A stretch of DNA of 64,000 nt from Rhodococcus yunnanensis NBRC 103083 (lineage in GTDB: Bacteria; Actinomycetota; Actinomycetes; Mycobacteriales; Mycobacteriaceae), in contig NZ_BCXH01000015.1 of the NCBI RefSeq assembly GCF_001895005.1, positions 108,666-172,665 of the forward strand. Reading direction: 5' to 3'. The notes below the pieces were generated by a model that saw only the letters and a list, made by a program, of their open reading frames with translations, did no database searches and was not told the origin of the DNA. Shown piece after piece: positions 16,484-25,586 of the stretch. Numbering within the stretch: position 1 is the first letter of the stretch; each line of letters opens with the position of its first letter. A program made the position numbers and the translations under genes.

Positions 16484-16816
16484 CGACCCGACGAGTCTCG
16501 GTGCGTGAAACGGTGGCAGGTACCCGACAGTCGGGCCGCCTCGGTATGGCGCCACGGTCTGAGTAATCTCGTGTCGCTTCCCAGGTTGATGGGACCAACT
16601 GATTGCCAGAGGGTACGGACCGCCGTGGCGCGTTGTCGAGGATGCGTGTTGTCGGTTTCGGCGTCGACTGTTCCGGGTCGGGTCCGTTAAAAGTAGGACG
16701 GTCCTTCGATGATGAGGGTGTGTGCGTTTGAGATCGCGAATTCGCCGGGAGCCATGACTTGGCGATTGTCGACGCGAGTTGGTCCCGCGGCGGCTGAAGC
16801 TTCCGTTTACAACCGG
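16484..16816. other. Intergenic region with possible insertion-sequence debris
   Basis: No intact gene is seen between the convergent ABC ATPase and XRE regulator genes. A 10-bp inverted repeat is present (GGGACCAACT at 16591-16600, AGTTGGTCCC at 16777-16786). Between them, on the minus strand, a short frame ending NAHTLIIEGPSYF then TAA recalls the C-terminus of IS21-type helper ATPases (IstB). The resemblance is short and may be chance. Confidence 0.3.
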
Positions 16817-17776
16817 TCATATTTCTTCGGGTGGTTCGGGTCGCTGTGGTGTGCGGTCGTTCGACATGCTCGTCTGGCCTTGGGCTGTCGTCGGAACAGG
16901 CGATCTACGCTCGGAGTGACGGGCCGCGGTCGAAGGCCTGTCGAGCGACCAGCTCGCGAGAGTGTTCATCGCTTGGCGTGATGTGGTGCCGGCTTCCGTC
17001 GAGTAGACGAAGAGAGTCTGGTTCGGATCGCCAGGGAGCGTGAGGGTTTCGTACTCGACGGTGAGGTCACCGACGATCGGGTGCCGTAGTTTCTTCGACC
17101 CGAATGTGCGTTGGTAGACGCGGTGATCGACCCACCATGTGCGAAACTCTGAGCTTGCCGCGAGGAGCTCGTCTATGAGGTCGGCGCATCCCTTGTCGTC
17201 GGGGTTGTTGCCGGCATCGAATCGTAAGCTCTCGACCGCGGACCGGGCTTGAACGTTCCAGTCCACGAACAGATGTCGTGGCTCGTCGGCAAGAAACATC
17301 CACCGTGCGTAGTTTCGACTGTGTGGCGGCAACGAGTCGAAGTCGGCGAACAGTGCATGCGCCATTGTGTTGCTTGCAAGGATGTCCGATTTCCGGCCGA
17401 GGATCATGGCCGGCTGGCCATCGAGACTGTCCAAGAACTGCCGAAGTCCCGCCCGTACTCGTTGCACCGGGTTGGCGCGGCGACGAGGTGCGGAGGGTGC
17501 TCCGAGCAGGTGTTCGATGTGTGTTCTTCCCGTCTCGTCGAGGTCGAGGGCCCGTGCGATCGCGTCGAGAACCCCTGCCGACGGCACAATCCGTCGACCC
17601 TGTTCCAGCCTGGTGTAGTAATCGGTCGATACACCGGCCAGCAGTGCGACTTCTTCGCGTCTGAGGCCCGGTACGCGTCGAATCCGGTCGTCGCTCGGAA
17701 GCCCGGCTCGTGATGGGTCGCTGGCAGCGCGGGCGCGACGGAGGAAGTCGGCTAGTTCACGGTTTGGATGCACCAC
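16817..17776 (-). CDS. XRE-family regulator with MmyB-type ligand-binding domain
   Basis: A 319-residue regulator. Residues 1-80 are a Cro/C1-type helix-turn-helix with the pattern of this family (GLRREEVALLAGVSTDYYTRLEQGRRIVPS, given in parts: GLRREEVALLAGVS, then YYTRLEQGR). The C-terminal 180 residues match the MmyB-like PAS-type sensor (ILGRKSDILASNTMA, NYARWMFLAD, GDLTVEYETLTLPGDPNQTL), which is thought to bind a fatty acid or similar ligand. The GTG at 17776 faces the SDR gene at 17941; family members usually control such divergent oxidoreductase genes. The last 50 residues are Pro/Ser/Arg-rich and probably disordered. Confidence 0.88.
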   Translation of the reverse strand: MVHPNRELADFLRRARAASDPSRAGLPSDDRIRRVPGLRREEVALLAGVSTDYYTRLEQGRRIVPSAGVLDAIARALDLDETGRTHIEHLLGAPSAPRRRANPVQRVRAGLRQFLDSLDGQPAMILGRKSDILASNTMAHALFADFDSLPPHSRNYARWMFLADEPRHLFVDWNVQARSAVESLRFDAGNNPDDKGCADLIDELLAASSEFRTWWVDHRVYQRTFGSKKLRHPIVGDLTVEYETLTLPGDPNQTLFVYSTEAGTTSRQAMNTLASWSLDRPSTAARHSERRSPVPTTAQGQTSMSNDRTPQRPEPPEEI

Positions 17777-17825
17777 GTATCGATTGTTCCATCGTGGATC
17801 GGTACGTGCCTGGACTTCCCAGTCC
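17774..17825. promoter_or_regulatory. Candidate operators between XRE and SDR genes
   Basis: Two dyads lie in the divergent gap: CACGTA (17774-17779) with TACGTG (17803-17808), overlapping the XRE start codon, and GGACT-TCCC-AGTCC (17812-17825). Either may be the regulator's site; neither is strong enough alone. Confidence 0.35.
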
Positions 17826-17940
17826 TAGTCACGTCGGACCGAGGATGCACCGGATGGGTTATCGACGAGTTTTCTGGTCGTTTCGGATCCAGACTCGAAT
17901 TGTCGAGAAAACGTCTCGACATCGATCGAGGAGAAGTGCC

Positions 17941-18795
17941 GTGTCCTACCCGACAAACACACCCGCTACCTGGTACGTCACGGGAACATCCCGTGGACTT
18001 GGCCTGGAACTCGTCAAGAAACTTCTCGCACGCGGCGAGAACGTCACCGCCACCACGCGCTCGCCGGGACGACTTGCCGAGGCCCTCGGCGACGTCGATA
18101 CTCAGCGCCTGCTTGCCCTGAATGTCGACCTGAACGACCAGGACTCGGTGTCCGACAGCGTTGCCAGGACGGTGGATCGGTTCGGGCGACTCGATGTTGT
18201 TGTCAACAACGCAGGGTATGGCCTGATCGGCTCCGTCGAAGACACGAGCGAGGCTGAGTCCCGGGCAATGTTCGATGTCAACGTTTTCGGGGTGTGGAAC
18301 GTGCTGCGTGCAACGCTGCCAATTCTTCGCTCGCAGGGTAGTGGACACATCATGAATGTGTCGTCGGTGTTCGGTCTTGTCGCGGGGCCAGGATGGGGGC
18401 TGTACAACGCCACCAAGTTCGCGCTCGAAGGCCTCAGTGATGCCCTCGCGCAGGAGGTGGCAAGTTTGGGAATCAAGGTCTCGCTGATCGAACCAGGATA
18501 TTTCCGGACGGACTTCCTGAACACCGACTCGCTTGCTACACCGAGTGCGCTGAACGACGCCTATGCGCCGATCAAGGAGACACTGGAAACGCATCTCGCG
18601 CTACATGGTGGTCAGCTCGGTGACCCCGCCAAAGGCGCAGACGCAATCGTCGAGATTGCAGTGGCCGGCGATGGCCCGTTGCATCAACTCCTCGGTTCCG
18701 ACTCGTATGCCTACGCAACCGCAAAGCTGGAAAGTCTGCGCAACGATTTCGAGGCCGGCCGTGACTTGGCATACAGCACGGACCACGCGGAGTAG
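17941..18795 (+). CDS. Short-chain dehydrogenase/reductase
   Basis: A 284-residue classical SDR acting on an alcohol or ketone with NAD(P)H. Glycine motif TGTSRGLG near residue 12, NNAGYG near 80, catalytic Ser in MNVSSVFG and YNATK (Tyr-x-x-x-Lys) near 155 are all present. TRS at the end of strand 2 (ATTRSPGRL) suggests NADP. GAGGAG just upstream supports the GTG at 17941. It is divergent from the XRE regulator and followed by a SnoaL-like and a WYL-regulator gene. Confidence 0.88.
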   Translation: MSYPTNTPATWYVTGTSRGLGLELVKKLLARGENVTATTRSPGRLAEALGDVDTQRLLALNVDLNDQDSVSDSVARTVDRFGRLDVVVNNAGYGLIGSVEDTSEAESRAMFDVNVFGVWNVLRATLPILRSQGSGHIMNVSSVFGLVAGPGWGLYNATKFALEGLSDALAQEVASLGIKVSLIEPGYFRTDFLNTDSLATPSALNDAYAPIKETLETHLALHGGQLGDPAKGADAIVEIAVAGDGPLHQLLGSDSYAYATAKLESLRNDFEAGRDLAYSTDHAE

Positions 18796-18853
18796 TAGAT
18801 CGGGATGGGAACTCCGACATACAGCTGTCGCGGAGTGGGGCGATGGTTGTCTC

Positions 18854-19255
18854 ATGACTGATGAAAAACTCACCATCGCCCACACATTCTCTGCGCGACA
18901 AGCCCTGGACACGTGGCTGGCAATGTGGAATTCCGACGGCAGTCTTTCATGCCGAATCTGCGCTGACGACTTCCGCATCCACTTTGCCGTCACCGAACCC
19001 GACGGATCGACCCCTGCCGACGGCATCCGTACTGCCGAAGACTTCTCGAAGTACCTCGACTGGTGGCACGACCGGAATCCAGGCGTCGTTTTCACCAAGA
19101 TCGATGACGCGATCGATGGCATTCACGGCCGACTGCTGTGGGATGTGGAGGTGGGCGGGCAGCGGGCGGGCGGCGTCGACGTGTTCGATTTCGACGACGA
19201 CGGCCGGGTGAGTCGGGTCTGGTCGGTCGGCGGGCAGCGAAGCATGCGCTCCTGA
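18854..19255 (+). CDS. SnoaL-like / NTF2-fold protein
   Basis: A 133-residue single-domain protein with the cone-shaped NTF2 pattern: an N-terminal helix (ARQALDTWLAMWNSDG), then strands including DFRIHF, GRLLWDVEVGGQ and GVDVFDFDDDGRVSRVWS. Family members are small isomerases, hydrolases or binding proteins; no catalytic residue can be assigned here. Starts 58 bp after the SDR and is probably co-transcribed with it. Confidence 0.75.
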   Translation: MTDEKLTIAHTFSARQALDTWLAMWNSDGSLSCRICADDFRIHFAVTEPDGSTPADGIRTAEDFSKYLDWWHDRNPGVVFTKIDDAIDGIHGRLLWDVEVGGQRAGGVDVFDFDDDGRVSRVWSVGGQRSMRS

Positions 19256-19285
19256 CATGTCGGTCCTGCCTGAGAAGATGATTCC

Positions 19286-20002
19286 ATGAAGCGAGCCGAG
19301 CGGCAGTACGCCTTGGTGGACGTGCTCCGCGGAGCGCACCGCCCGTGGTCCGCTGCTCGGCTCGCACGGGAGTTCGGAGTGTCCTCCCGCACTATCGAGC
19401 GCGACATTGCCTCACTGCAAGTCTCCGGGGTCCCCATCTACGCGGATCATGGCGCTGCTGGTGGATATTCGGTACTCGGTGAGTACTCGCTACCGCCGTT
19501 GAACCTTTCCGAAGTCGAGTCGTTGGCAGTGCTCGCGGGGCTTGCTCTCCTCGAATCTTCTCCCTACCGAGGCGCAGCTGTCCGAGCACATGCCAAGGTC
19601 GCTGCGGTAATGCAGGATGCGCATCGCGCGCGCGTTCAGGAACTCCTCGGCGCGATGCACGTCATCGACGCCGTTCCTCCGGAAAGCGATGCGGTGTCTC
19701 TGGACATCCTGTCCACAGCGATCGCAGCGCGACGCGTGCTGAGGCTTGGCTACGTGGGTGATGTCTCGGATGCAGGCCCGGATAGGTCGTCGATCACCGT
19801 CCGCGACGTCGAGCCACAGGGGCTCCTGCGTGCGGCCGACACGTGGCTGCTGACGGGGTGGTGCCGGCTCCGTGACGCGGTACGAGGGTTTCGTATCGAA
19901 CGAATCAGACGACTCGAGATCCTCGACGAGACCCCACCCCGACGCGACCCGGCATTGCTGGAGGCGGATCTGGCTCAATGGTCAGCGCGACGCTTGGCCT
20001 GA
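19286..20002 (+). CDS. YafY-type regulator with HTH and WYL domains
   Basis: A 238-residue DNA-binding protein. The N-terminal winged helix reads RQYALVDVLRGA, then SAARLAREFGVSSRTIERDIASL (residues 5-50). The WYL domain, which senses a ligand or nucleic acid, covers about residues 130-230 (RRVLRLGYVGD, DVEPQGLLRAADTWLLTGWC, RGFRIERIRRLEIL). It lies 30 bp after the SnoaL-like gene and may regulate this small cluster. A GC-rich stem (GCGCCG-AAT-CGGCGC, 20019-20033) follows the stop. Confidence 0.88.
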   Translation: MKRAERQYALVDVLRGAHRPWSAARLAREFGVSSRTIERDIASLQVSGVPIYADHGAAGGYSVLGEYSLPPLNLSEVESLAVLAGLALLESSPYRGAAVRAHAKVAAVMQDAHRARVQELLGAMHVIDAVPPESDAVSLDILSTAIAARRVLRLGYVGDVSDAGPDRSSITVRDVEPQGLLRAADTWLLTGWCRLRDAVRGFRIERIRRLEILDETPPRRDPALLEADLAQWSARRLA

Positions 20003-20311
20003 ACTGGGGCCCGCGCTTGCGCCGAATCGGCGCGAGTTCCTCACCGAATGTCCACCACCCCAGGGATTTTGCCCGACGTGAGTGTTGAAAACCGAATTCT
20101 GTAGGACCGCCGGCGTCGAACAGCGACCGAAGCCTTGGCTCAGTCGGTGCCGCGGTCGGATAGGCCCCGACGGACCTATGCGGCCAGCCAGCGACTCGTA
20201 CTTGCGTCTACAGACGCATAAGTGCTGGTCGAAAAGCCGCACGAAACGTGGTGTTTGAACGCACCGTCATTAATTCGCATACCGCATACGGATTAAACTA
20301 CCGTCGGGTCC
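20003..20311. promoter_or_regulatory. Promoter region of the nsrR-hmp operon
   Basis: This 309-bp gap holds a hairpin GCGCCG-AAT-CGGCGC (20019-20033), which may end the WYL transcript; a perfect dyad TGCGTC-TACA-GACGCA (20203-20218); a 7-bp tandem repeat CGCATAC (20276-20289); and a -10-like TAAACT at 20294-20299. If that -10 is used, the transcript starts only a few bases before the nsrR ATG, so the message would be nearly leaderless. The dyad is a candidate regulator site. Confidence 0.45.
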
Positions 20312-20743
20312 ATGCAACTGACTCGTTTCAGCGATCTGGCCCTGCGGGCGATGATGTTGCTGGCCTCTGCCGGTCCCGACCGGAGGGTCACGACCGGTTC
20401 CATCGCAGTCCACGTGAACGCGTCGGAACATCATGTGGCCAAAGCGGTAACGCGATTGGTCGGACTCCAGTGCGTGCGCGCGGTGCGCGGACGCAGCGGT
20501 GGTCTTTTCCTTACCGAACACGGACGATCGATGCGAGTGGGCACGTTGATCCGGCAGCTCGAGAACGATCGGGAAGTCGTCGACTGCATCGGTGACCGAC
20601 CGTGTCCACTCATCGCCGCATGCAGGCTGCGCCGCGCCCTCGACGACGCGAAAGAAGCGTTCTACTCCGAACTCGATCGACACACGATCGACGACCTGGC
20701 TACATCGCCGCTTCTGCAACTGACCATCACGTCACCCAAGTAG
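20312..20743 (+). CDS. nsrR: Rrf2-family nitric-oxide-sensing repressor NsrR
   Basis: A 143-residue Rrf2 protein. The winged helix is residues 1-75 (MQLTRFSDLALRAMMLLA, then VNASEHHVAKAVTRLVGL). Three cysteines in the C-x5-C-x5-C arrangement (CIGDRPCPLIAAC, about residues 92-104) are the iron-sulfur ligands of NsrR-type sensors, which lose their cluster on reaction with nitric oxide and release DNA. The next gene, 29 bp on, is the flavohaemoprotein, the classical NsrR target, and there is no room for a separate promoter, so the repressor probably controls its own operon. Confidence 0.9.
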   Translation: MQLTRFSDLALRAMMLLASAGPDRRVTTGSIAVHVNASEHHVAKAVTRLVGLQCVRAVRGRSGGLFLTEHGRSMRVGTLIRQLENDREVVDCIGDRPCPLIAACRLRRALDDAKEAFYSELDRHTIDDLATSPLLQLTITSPK

Positions 20744-20772
20744 TCGCCCGAGCTCCAACGAAGGGAACACCC

Positions 20773-22002
20773 ATGTCCATAGCCAGTCCCACCACGGTCC
20801 ATGCCGAGCTGGAAACCGAGCATGCCGACGTGATCCGCTCGACTCTGCCATTGGTCGGCGCCAACATCGATACCATCACGCGCACCTTCTACTCCGGTCT
20901 GTTCGAAGCCCACCCCGAGCTCCTGCGCAATCTGTTCAATCGTGGCAATCAAGCCCAGGGTGCGCAGCAACGCGCGCTCGCGGCGTCGATCGCAACGTTC
21001 GCCTCTCATCTCGTCGACCCGGATTTACCGCATCCGGCCGACATGCTCTCGCGGATCGGGCACAAGCATGCGTCGCTCGGGATCACGGCCGAGCAGTACG
21101 ACATCGTGCACGAGCACCTGTTCGCCGCCATCGTCGAGGTACTCGGGGCCGAGACCGTCACTGCGGAGGTCGCTGCTGCCTGGGATCGCGTCTATTGGAT
21201 GATGGCCGACGTTCTCATCGATCTGGAGCGTCGACTGTCCGCAGCCGCCGGAGTCACGTCGGGGCAGGTATTTCACCGGGCTACGGTGACGCGGCGCGTC
21301 GACGATCCCTCGGGCACAGTCGTTTTGAGTGTTGTCGCCGACTGGCGCTTGACCGATCCGCGTCAGCCGGCTCGATATGTCTCGGTGGGAGCGATCATGC
21401 CCGACGGCGCCCGGCAGATTCGCCAGTACAGCCTCGTGACAGTCGTCGACGACAACGAACTGACTTTCGCGGTCAAGCCGGTCGCGGCGTCGGGTGGATG
21501 CCCGGCCGGCGAGGTGTCGACGTGGGTCGCAGCCCACGTGCGCCCCGGTGACATCCTCGATGTCAGCCTCCCGTTCGGTGACCTGCCGACCTCAGACATC
21601 GGCACCGGGCCGGTGGTATTGATCTCGGCCGGCATCGGCATCACCCCGATGAACGGGATCCTCGAGCACCTCCATCGATGGGCGTCGGACTGCGCAGTGA
21701 CGGTCCTGCATGCGGACAGCTCGCCGGCCACTCACCCACTCCGCGAACGACAGCAGCAACTCGTCGACGCGTTGCCGAACGCCGTACTCGAACTCTGGTA
21801 CGACCAACCGGGCGAGGTCGTGACGGCGCATCGCGGGCGGATGGACGTTTCCGATGCCGCGATCCCCGCGGACGCCGCGATCTACGTATGCGGCAGCAGC
21901 GGTTTCGTCCAAGCCGTTCGTGCACAACTGACCGAGCGCGCAGTCGATCCATCCCGTGTGCACTGCGAACTCTTCGCACCCGACGAGTGGGTGCTCGGCT
22001 GA
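20773..22002 (+). CDS. hmp: Flavohaemoprotein, nitric oxide dioxygenase
   Basis: A 409-residue NO dioxygenase, converting nitric oxide and O2 to nitrate with NAD(P)H. The globin domain (1-140) has IGHKHASLGI around the proximal His, the FAD domain (150-260) has RQYSLV, and the NAD domain has ISAGIGITPMNGIL and CGSSGFVQAV. The end CELFAPDEW matches the usual Hmp C-terminus. Start ATG 20773 follows AAGGGA. Length is normal for Hmp. It is co-transcribed with nsrR. Confidence 0.93.
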   Translation: MSIASPTTVHAELETEHADVIRSTLPLVGANIDTITRTFYSGLFEAHPELLRNLFNRGNQAQGAQQRALAASIATFASHLVDPDLPHPADMLSRIGHKHASLGITAEQYDIVHEHLFAAIVEVLGAETVTAEVAAAWDRVYWMMADVLIDLERRLSAAAGVTSGQVFHRATVTRRVDDPSGTVVLSVVADWRLTDPRQPARYVSVGAIMPDGARQIRQYSLVTVVDDNELTFAVKPVAASGGCPAGEVSTWVAAHVRPGDILDVSLPFGDLPTSDIGTGPVVLISAGIGITPMNGILEHLHRWASDCAVTVLHADSSPATHPLRERQQQLVDALPNAVLELWYDQPGEVVTAHRGRMDVSDAAIPADAAIYVCGSSGFVQAVRAQLTERAVDPSRVHCELFAPDEWVLG

Positions 22003-22056
22003 TGTAGGCAAGTGCACCGATCCCGTCGAATGGCCAGTGCAGTGCGATAGGCGCGA

Positions 22057-22510
22057 TCAGTGGCCTGCTGTGGTTGCGCAACCAGGCGAGTCGCCGAGCA
22101 TCCCCAGGTATCCGAAGTCGACGAGGCGTTCGAACTCCGGGTCACCGTCGGCGACACGGGCGGTTGGTTTTGTGTCCGAAACCGCACCCTGCAATTCTTA
22201 CAGGCAAGCAGGACCTCGATTTTGGTGATGGTGATCGGCTTCTGTTCACCATCACCTCCGCCGTGCTGATCTGCTCTTCATGGGGCACGAGCTGCTCCCA
22301 TGCCGCGCGTGACCGTGTGGCCGGCCAAGGCGAACAGTGTCGACCACCGCCGCGATCAAGTCATCGTCGACGGTCACAGCGCTGTCGGTTTTCTACAACC
22401 CAGCCGATCGCGCTGCCTCGACGTACTGGCGGACCGTTTCACAATCCACCCGGCATGCTCGACGACCGTGCGTGTCCCAAGCTCCTGCCAGACGACGGGC
22501 GCGGTTGTCA
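22057..22510 (-). pseudogene. Decayed IS21-family transposase (IstA) fragment
   Basis: On the minus strand, pieces of an IstA-like integrase can be read in order but in different frames: ETVRQYVEAARSAGL, then VDDDLIAAVVDTVRLGRPHGH, AWEQLVPHEEQI, TITKIEVLLA and TARVADGDPEFERLVDFGYLGML. These match the usual IstA sequence order (helix-turn-helix, linker, start of the DDE domain) as I know the family. At least three frameshifts or stops separate them, so it is dead. The catalytic part and istB are absent. It lies between hmp and the fructuronate/mannitol dehydrogenase gene, whose 3' end it abuts. Confidence 0.7.
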
Positions 22511-23977
22511 ATTGCGCAGTTCTGCGCGCACTGCTTCGAGTCCGTACCGGTCCAGTGCGACGGAGTAGTCCACGACCAGAGCAACGAAAGCTGTGTCTTG
22601 GGCGAGATCCGTGCCGACGATGGTCGGATCGGACATCAGTCGACCAACGGCCTCAGCTAGGCTCGCGCCTGAGGCGACGCTGCGCAACTCGTCTGCACGG
22701 TGGTCCGCCAGCTCGACTGGTTTGCCGTGTTCGTCGATGGGTTTGATCACGTGGAGAGCCCACCCGGCGACACCGAGAATCGCCCATCGAGCAACTGTTC
22801 CTCGAGCGGCGCAGGCAGATATGGTGCTGAGCAGTCTGGGCCCGATCTTCTGCGAGCCATCTGCAGCGACCTGGGTGGTGGTGTGAGGCAGAGCCCTGTT
22901 CGAGAATCGTGTCAGTACCGCTTGCCCATATGCGACTACGTCGGTTCCGGCTGGTGTGGATATCGCAGGAGCCACGTCTTCAGTGAACAATCGGTTACAT
23001 ACCGCGGCGAGTTCTGGATCGCGGACTGCATCGGCGATCGATCGATATCCGAAACGCAATCCCAGGTACGCCAGGGTCGAGTGCGCTGCGTTGAGCATCC
23101 GAAGCTTCAGCTGTTCCCAAGGTGCGGCATCGTCGACGATCAGCGCTCCCACCGCAGACCATGCGGGCGTTGGTCCGGCGAAGCGGTCTTCGATGACCCA
23201 TTGGCTGAATGGCTCGCAGATCACGGGTGCGTTGTCGCGCCTGCCGAGAACTACTGCCAGCTCGTCGATATCGTGATGTGTGGTCGCTGGCACGATGCGG
23301 TCGACAACACTCGACGGAAAGGACACCATCCCTGGAGCATCGAGTGCATCGAGGGCTGCGGTCAGATTCGCCGCGTCAGCGAACTGTCGTACGAGACCCT
23401 TCAGCAGCGCGCCGTTGTGGGGTAAATTGTCGCAGGACAGAACTGTCAGTGGATGAGCACCGTCGATGGCGCGACGCGCGATTGCGTGAGCCAGTACGGC
23501 AGGGATGGTACGAGGTGGTCGGCCGATCAGATCGGCGTGGACCTCGGGGTCGTCGTATCGGAGCGTGCGGGTGACGGGGTCGTGCCGGTAGCCCTTCTCG
23601 GTGACGGTCATCGTCACCACGTGCACCTCGGGATCACAGATCCGGTTCACAAGTGCGACAGGGTCGGCCGAACCGTCGTGTACTTCTTTCAACACTCCGA
23701 CGGTTCGAGGTGGTGCAGCGCCGATGCCGCGTTCGATGACTGTGTAGAGACCGTCCTGCTGTGCCAAACGTGCGGCGGCTGTTCCGCTGCGTTGGGTAAA
23801 GGCCGCGATCCCCCATTCCGGCGCTCCGGTGTGCCGCATGGCATCTTCGGTGTACACCGCCTGGTGTGCGCGGTGGAATGCGCCGAGTCCGAGATGTACT
23901 TGTCCCACGAGTAGGTGTCGGGGGTCCGGGGCGGGGGGCGAAGTGGTGCCGTGATTGCGGGAGTTCAGGTTGTTCAT
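22508..23977 (-). CDS. Mannitol dehydrogenase family oxidoreductase (fructuronate/mannonate or mannitol type)
   Basis: A 489-residue polyol/uronate NAD-dependent dehydrogenase. Family marks are VHLGLGAFHRAHQAVYTEDAM, VTMTVTEKGY, VLSCDNLPHNG and LKLRMLNAAHSTLAYLG, which contains the catalytic Lys. UxuB (D-mannonate/D-fructuronate) and mannitol/altronate dehydrogenases share this fold. Because the next gene in the run is a mannonate-dehydratase-type enzyme, I favour fructuronate to mannonate. It is separated from that gene by 397 bp, so it may have its own promoter. The IS21 relic lies directly after its stop. Confidence 0.85.
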   Translation of the reverse strand: MNNLNSRNHGTTSPPAPDPRHLLVGQVHLGLGAFHRAHQAVYTEDAMRHTGAPEWGIAAFTQRSGTAAARLAQQDGLYTVIERGIGAAPPRTVGVLKEVHDGSADPVALVNRICDPEVHVVTMTVTEKGYRHDPVTRTLRYDDPEVHADLIGRPPRTIPAVLAHAIARRAIDGAHPLTVLSCDNLPHNGALLKGLVRQFADAANLTAALDALDAPGMVSFPSSVVDRIVPATTHHDIDELAVVLGRRDNAPVICEPFSQWVIEDRFAGPTPAWSAVGALIVDDAAPWEQLKLRMLNAAHSTLAYLGLRFGYRSIADAVRDPELAAVCNRLFTEDVAPAISTPAGTDVVAYGQAVLTRFSNRALPHTTTQVAADGSQKIGPRLLSTISACAARGTVARWAILGVAGWALHVIKPIDEHGKPVELADHRADELRSVASGASLAEAVGRLMSDPTIVGTDLAQDTAFVALVVDYSVALDRYGLEAVRAELRN

Positions 23978-24374
23978 GTCGACACCTCGGTATTTGCGGC
24001 GTGTGCGTCCCGGGGGAGCGCGGCGATGCCACCGTTCCTACTGGCGGCAAGGAAAGAAGCGCCCGGACTTGATTGAGCGGCGGCGCACAATATTTCACGG
24101 GGGTCAAGACGGGAGGATTCACTTCCGAGAAGTGTGAAACATTGCCGCGTCCGGAGATTCGGTGCGAAGCGGGTGTCGTCGACTGCCCTCGCACGCGCTG
24201 GCCTTGACAGCCGAGTGATGCCGCATGCATCCACCACTCTTGTGGTCGCGAGCAATGAAGTCGGTCGTTCCCTGGATGTCAAGGGTGAAACGCCAGAACC
24301 TGTTCGGGCAGAACAGATTTGCTGCTTCTCGATCCGTGGCTCACCGAGAAGGTCGAACTTCCCATCGGTGTCGG
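23978..24374. other. Gap between dehydrogenase and dehydratase genes
   Basis: A minus-strand frame starting with GTG at 24378 overlaps the dehydratase stop (GTGA) and continues into this gap, but its product shows no family features and becomes Arg/Ala-rich, so I do not call it. A minus-strand TTGACA lies in the gap (in TTGACATCCAGGG) and could serve as a -35 box for the dehydrogenase gene. No repeat or RNA seen. Confidence 0.3.
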
Positions 24375-25586
24375 TCACCAGTCGTGGACCGTTCCATCGG
24401 TCCGCCGGTTGACCGGCAGACTCTTCGGGTTGTACGGGTATCGAGCGGCCGCCTCCTCGTCGACATCGATGCCGAGCCCGGGTGCATCACCGGGATGCAT
24501 CAGTCCGTCGCTGAAGGTCCAGTTGGTCCGGAAAACCTCATTGGCAGGCTCGAGGTGTCCCATGAATTCCTGCATTCCGAAGTTGGGGATCGCCATGTCC
24601 ACATGCAATGCCGCAGCGAAGGAGACCGGTGACAGATCACCGGCGCCATGCGATCCGGAACGCACGCCGTACAGTTCGGCGAGGGAGAAGATCTTGCGCA
24701 AATGTGTGATGCCGCCTGCGTGGGAGACCGAAGTACGTATGTAGTCGATGAGCCGCCCGGTGATGAGATGCTGGCAGTCCCAGATCGAGTTGAAGATTTC
24801 GCCGACCGCCAACGGGGTGGTGGTGTGTTGGCGAATGAGCCGAAAGGCGTCCTGATCTTCTGCGGGAGTGGCGTCTTCCATCCAAAACAGACGATGTTCT
24901 TCGAGGTCCTTGCCCAGGCACCCTGCTTCGATAGGACTGAGTCGGTGATGGACGTCGTGTAGCAAATGGACGTCGAAGCCGAACTTCTCGCGCACCGCAC
25001 CGAGCATTTTCGGGGCGAAGCGCAGATACGGACCGGTCTCCCAGCTTTCCTGGGGCGGGAGGTGACCCGCGGCCGGTTCGTAGAGCCCCGCCCCGCCCTT
25101 GTTGACCCCGTAAACGGTGCCCATGCCGGGAACGGCGCACTGGGCCCGGACCGCACGGTATCCGCGGGCGAGGTAGCTGTCGAAGTCGTCGAGCATCGCG
25201 TCGATGCTGTTTCCTGAGGCATGGCCGTAGATCATGACACCGTCGCGGGCAGCACCGCCGAGCAGCTGGTAGACGGGCAAGCCTGCTGCCTTGCCTTTGA
25301 TGTCCCACAGTGCGACGTCGACGGCTGCGATCGCAGTCATGGTGACCGGTCCGCGGCGCCAGTACGCGCCCTTGTACAGGTACTGCCAAATGTCTTCGAT
25401 GCGGTGTGGATCGCGGCCGATGAGCTGCGGGCAGATGTGGTCGCTGAGGTAGGAGGCGACGGCGAGCTCACGTCCGTTGAGCGTGGCGTCGCCCCATCCG
25501 ATCAGCCCCTCGTCGGTGGTGATCTTCAACGTGACGTAATTGCGGCCTGGCGCGGTCACGATGACCGTGGCGTCGGTTATCTTCAT
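24375..25586 (-). CDS. Enolase-superfamily mannonate dehydratase (ManD/RspA type)
   Basis: A 403-residue enzyme of the mandelate racemase/enolase superfamily. It carries the ManD catalytic pattern: metal ligands Asp in LLHDVHHRL, Glu in [10 protein letters not shown] and Glu in AVGEIFNSI; His in the DVHHR loop; Tyr in [10 protein letters not shown] and Arg in YRAVRAQC; and the [12 protein letters not shown] loop with a second His. ManD proteins turn D-mannonate (some also D-gluconate) into 2-keto-3-deoxygluconate, though several have little activity. ATG 25586 overlaps the stop of the dehydrogenase gene (ATGA). Neighbouring genes suggest a hexuronate or related acid sugar route. Confidence 0.88.
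   Translation of the reverse strand: MKITDATVIVTAPGRNYVTLKITTDEGLIGWGDATLNGRELAVASYLSDHICPQLIGRDPHRIEDIWQYLYKGAYWRRGPVTMTAIAAVDVALWDIKGKAAGLPVYQLLGGAARDGVMIYGHASGNSIDAMLDDFDSYLARGYRAVRAQCAVPGMGTVYGVNKGGAGLYEPAAGHLPPQESWETGPYLRFAPKMLGAVREKFGFDVHLLHDVHHRLSPIEAGCLGKDLEEHRLFWMEDATPAEDQDAFRLIRQHTTTPLAVGEIFNSIWDCQHLITGRLIDYIRTSVSHAGGITHLRKIFSLAELYGVRSGSHGAGDLSPVSFAAALHVDMAIPNFGMQEFMGHLEPANEVFRTNWTFSDGLMHPGDAPGLGIDVDEEAAARYPYNPKSLPVNRRTDGTVHDW

Noticed and set aside
23974..24378. Minus-strand frame starting in a GTGA overlap with the ManD stop
   Set aside because: Overlap is attractive, but the product has no domain and biased composition; left as a note in the gap entry.
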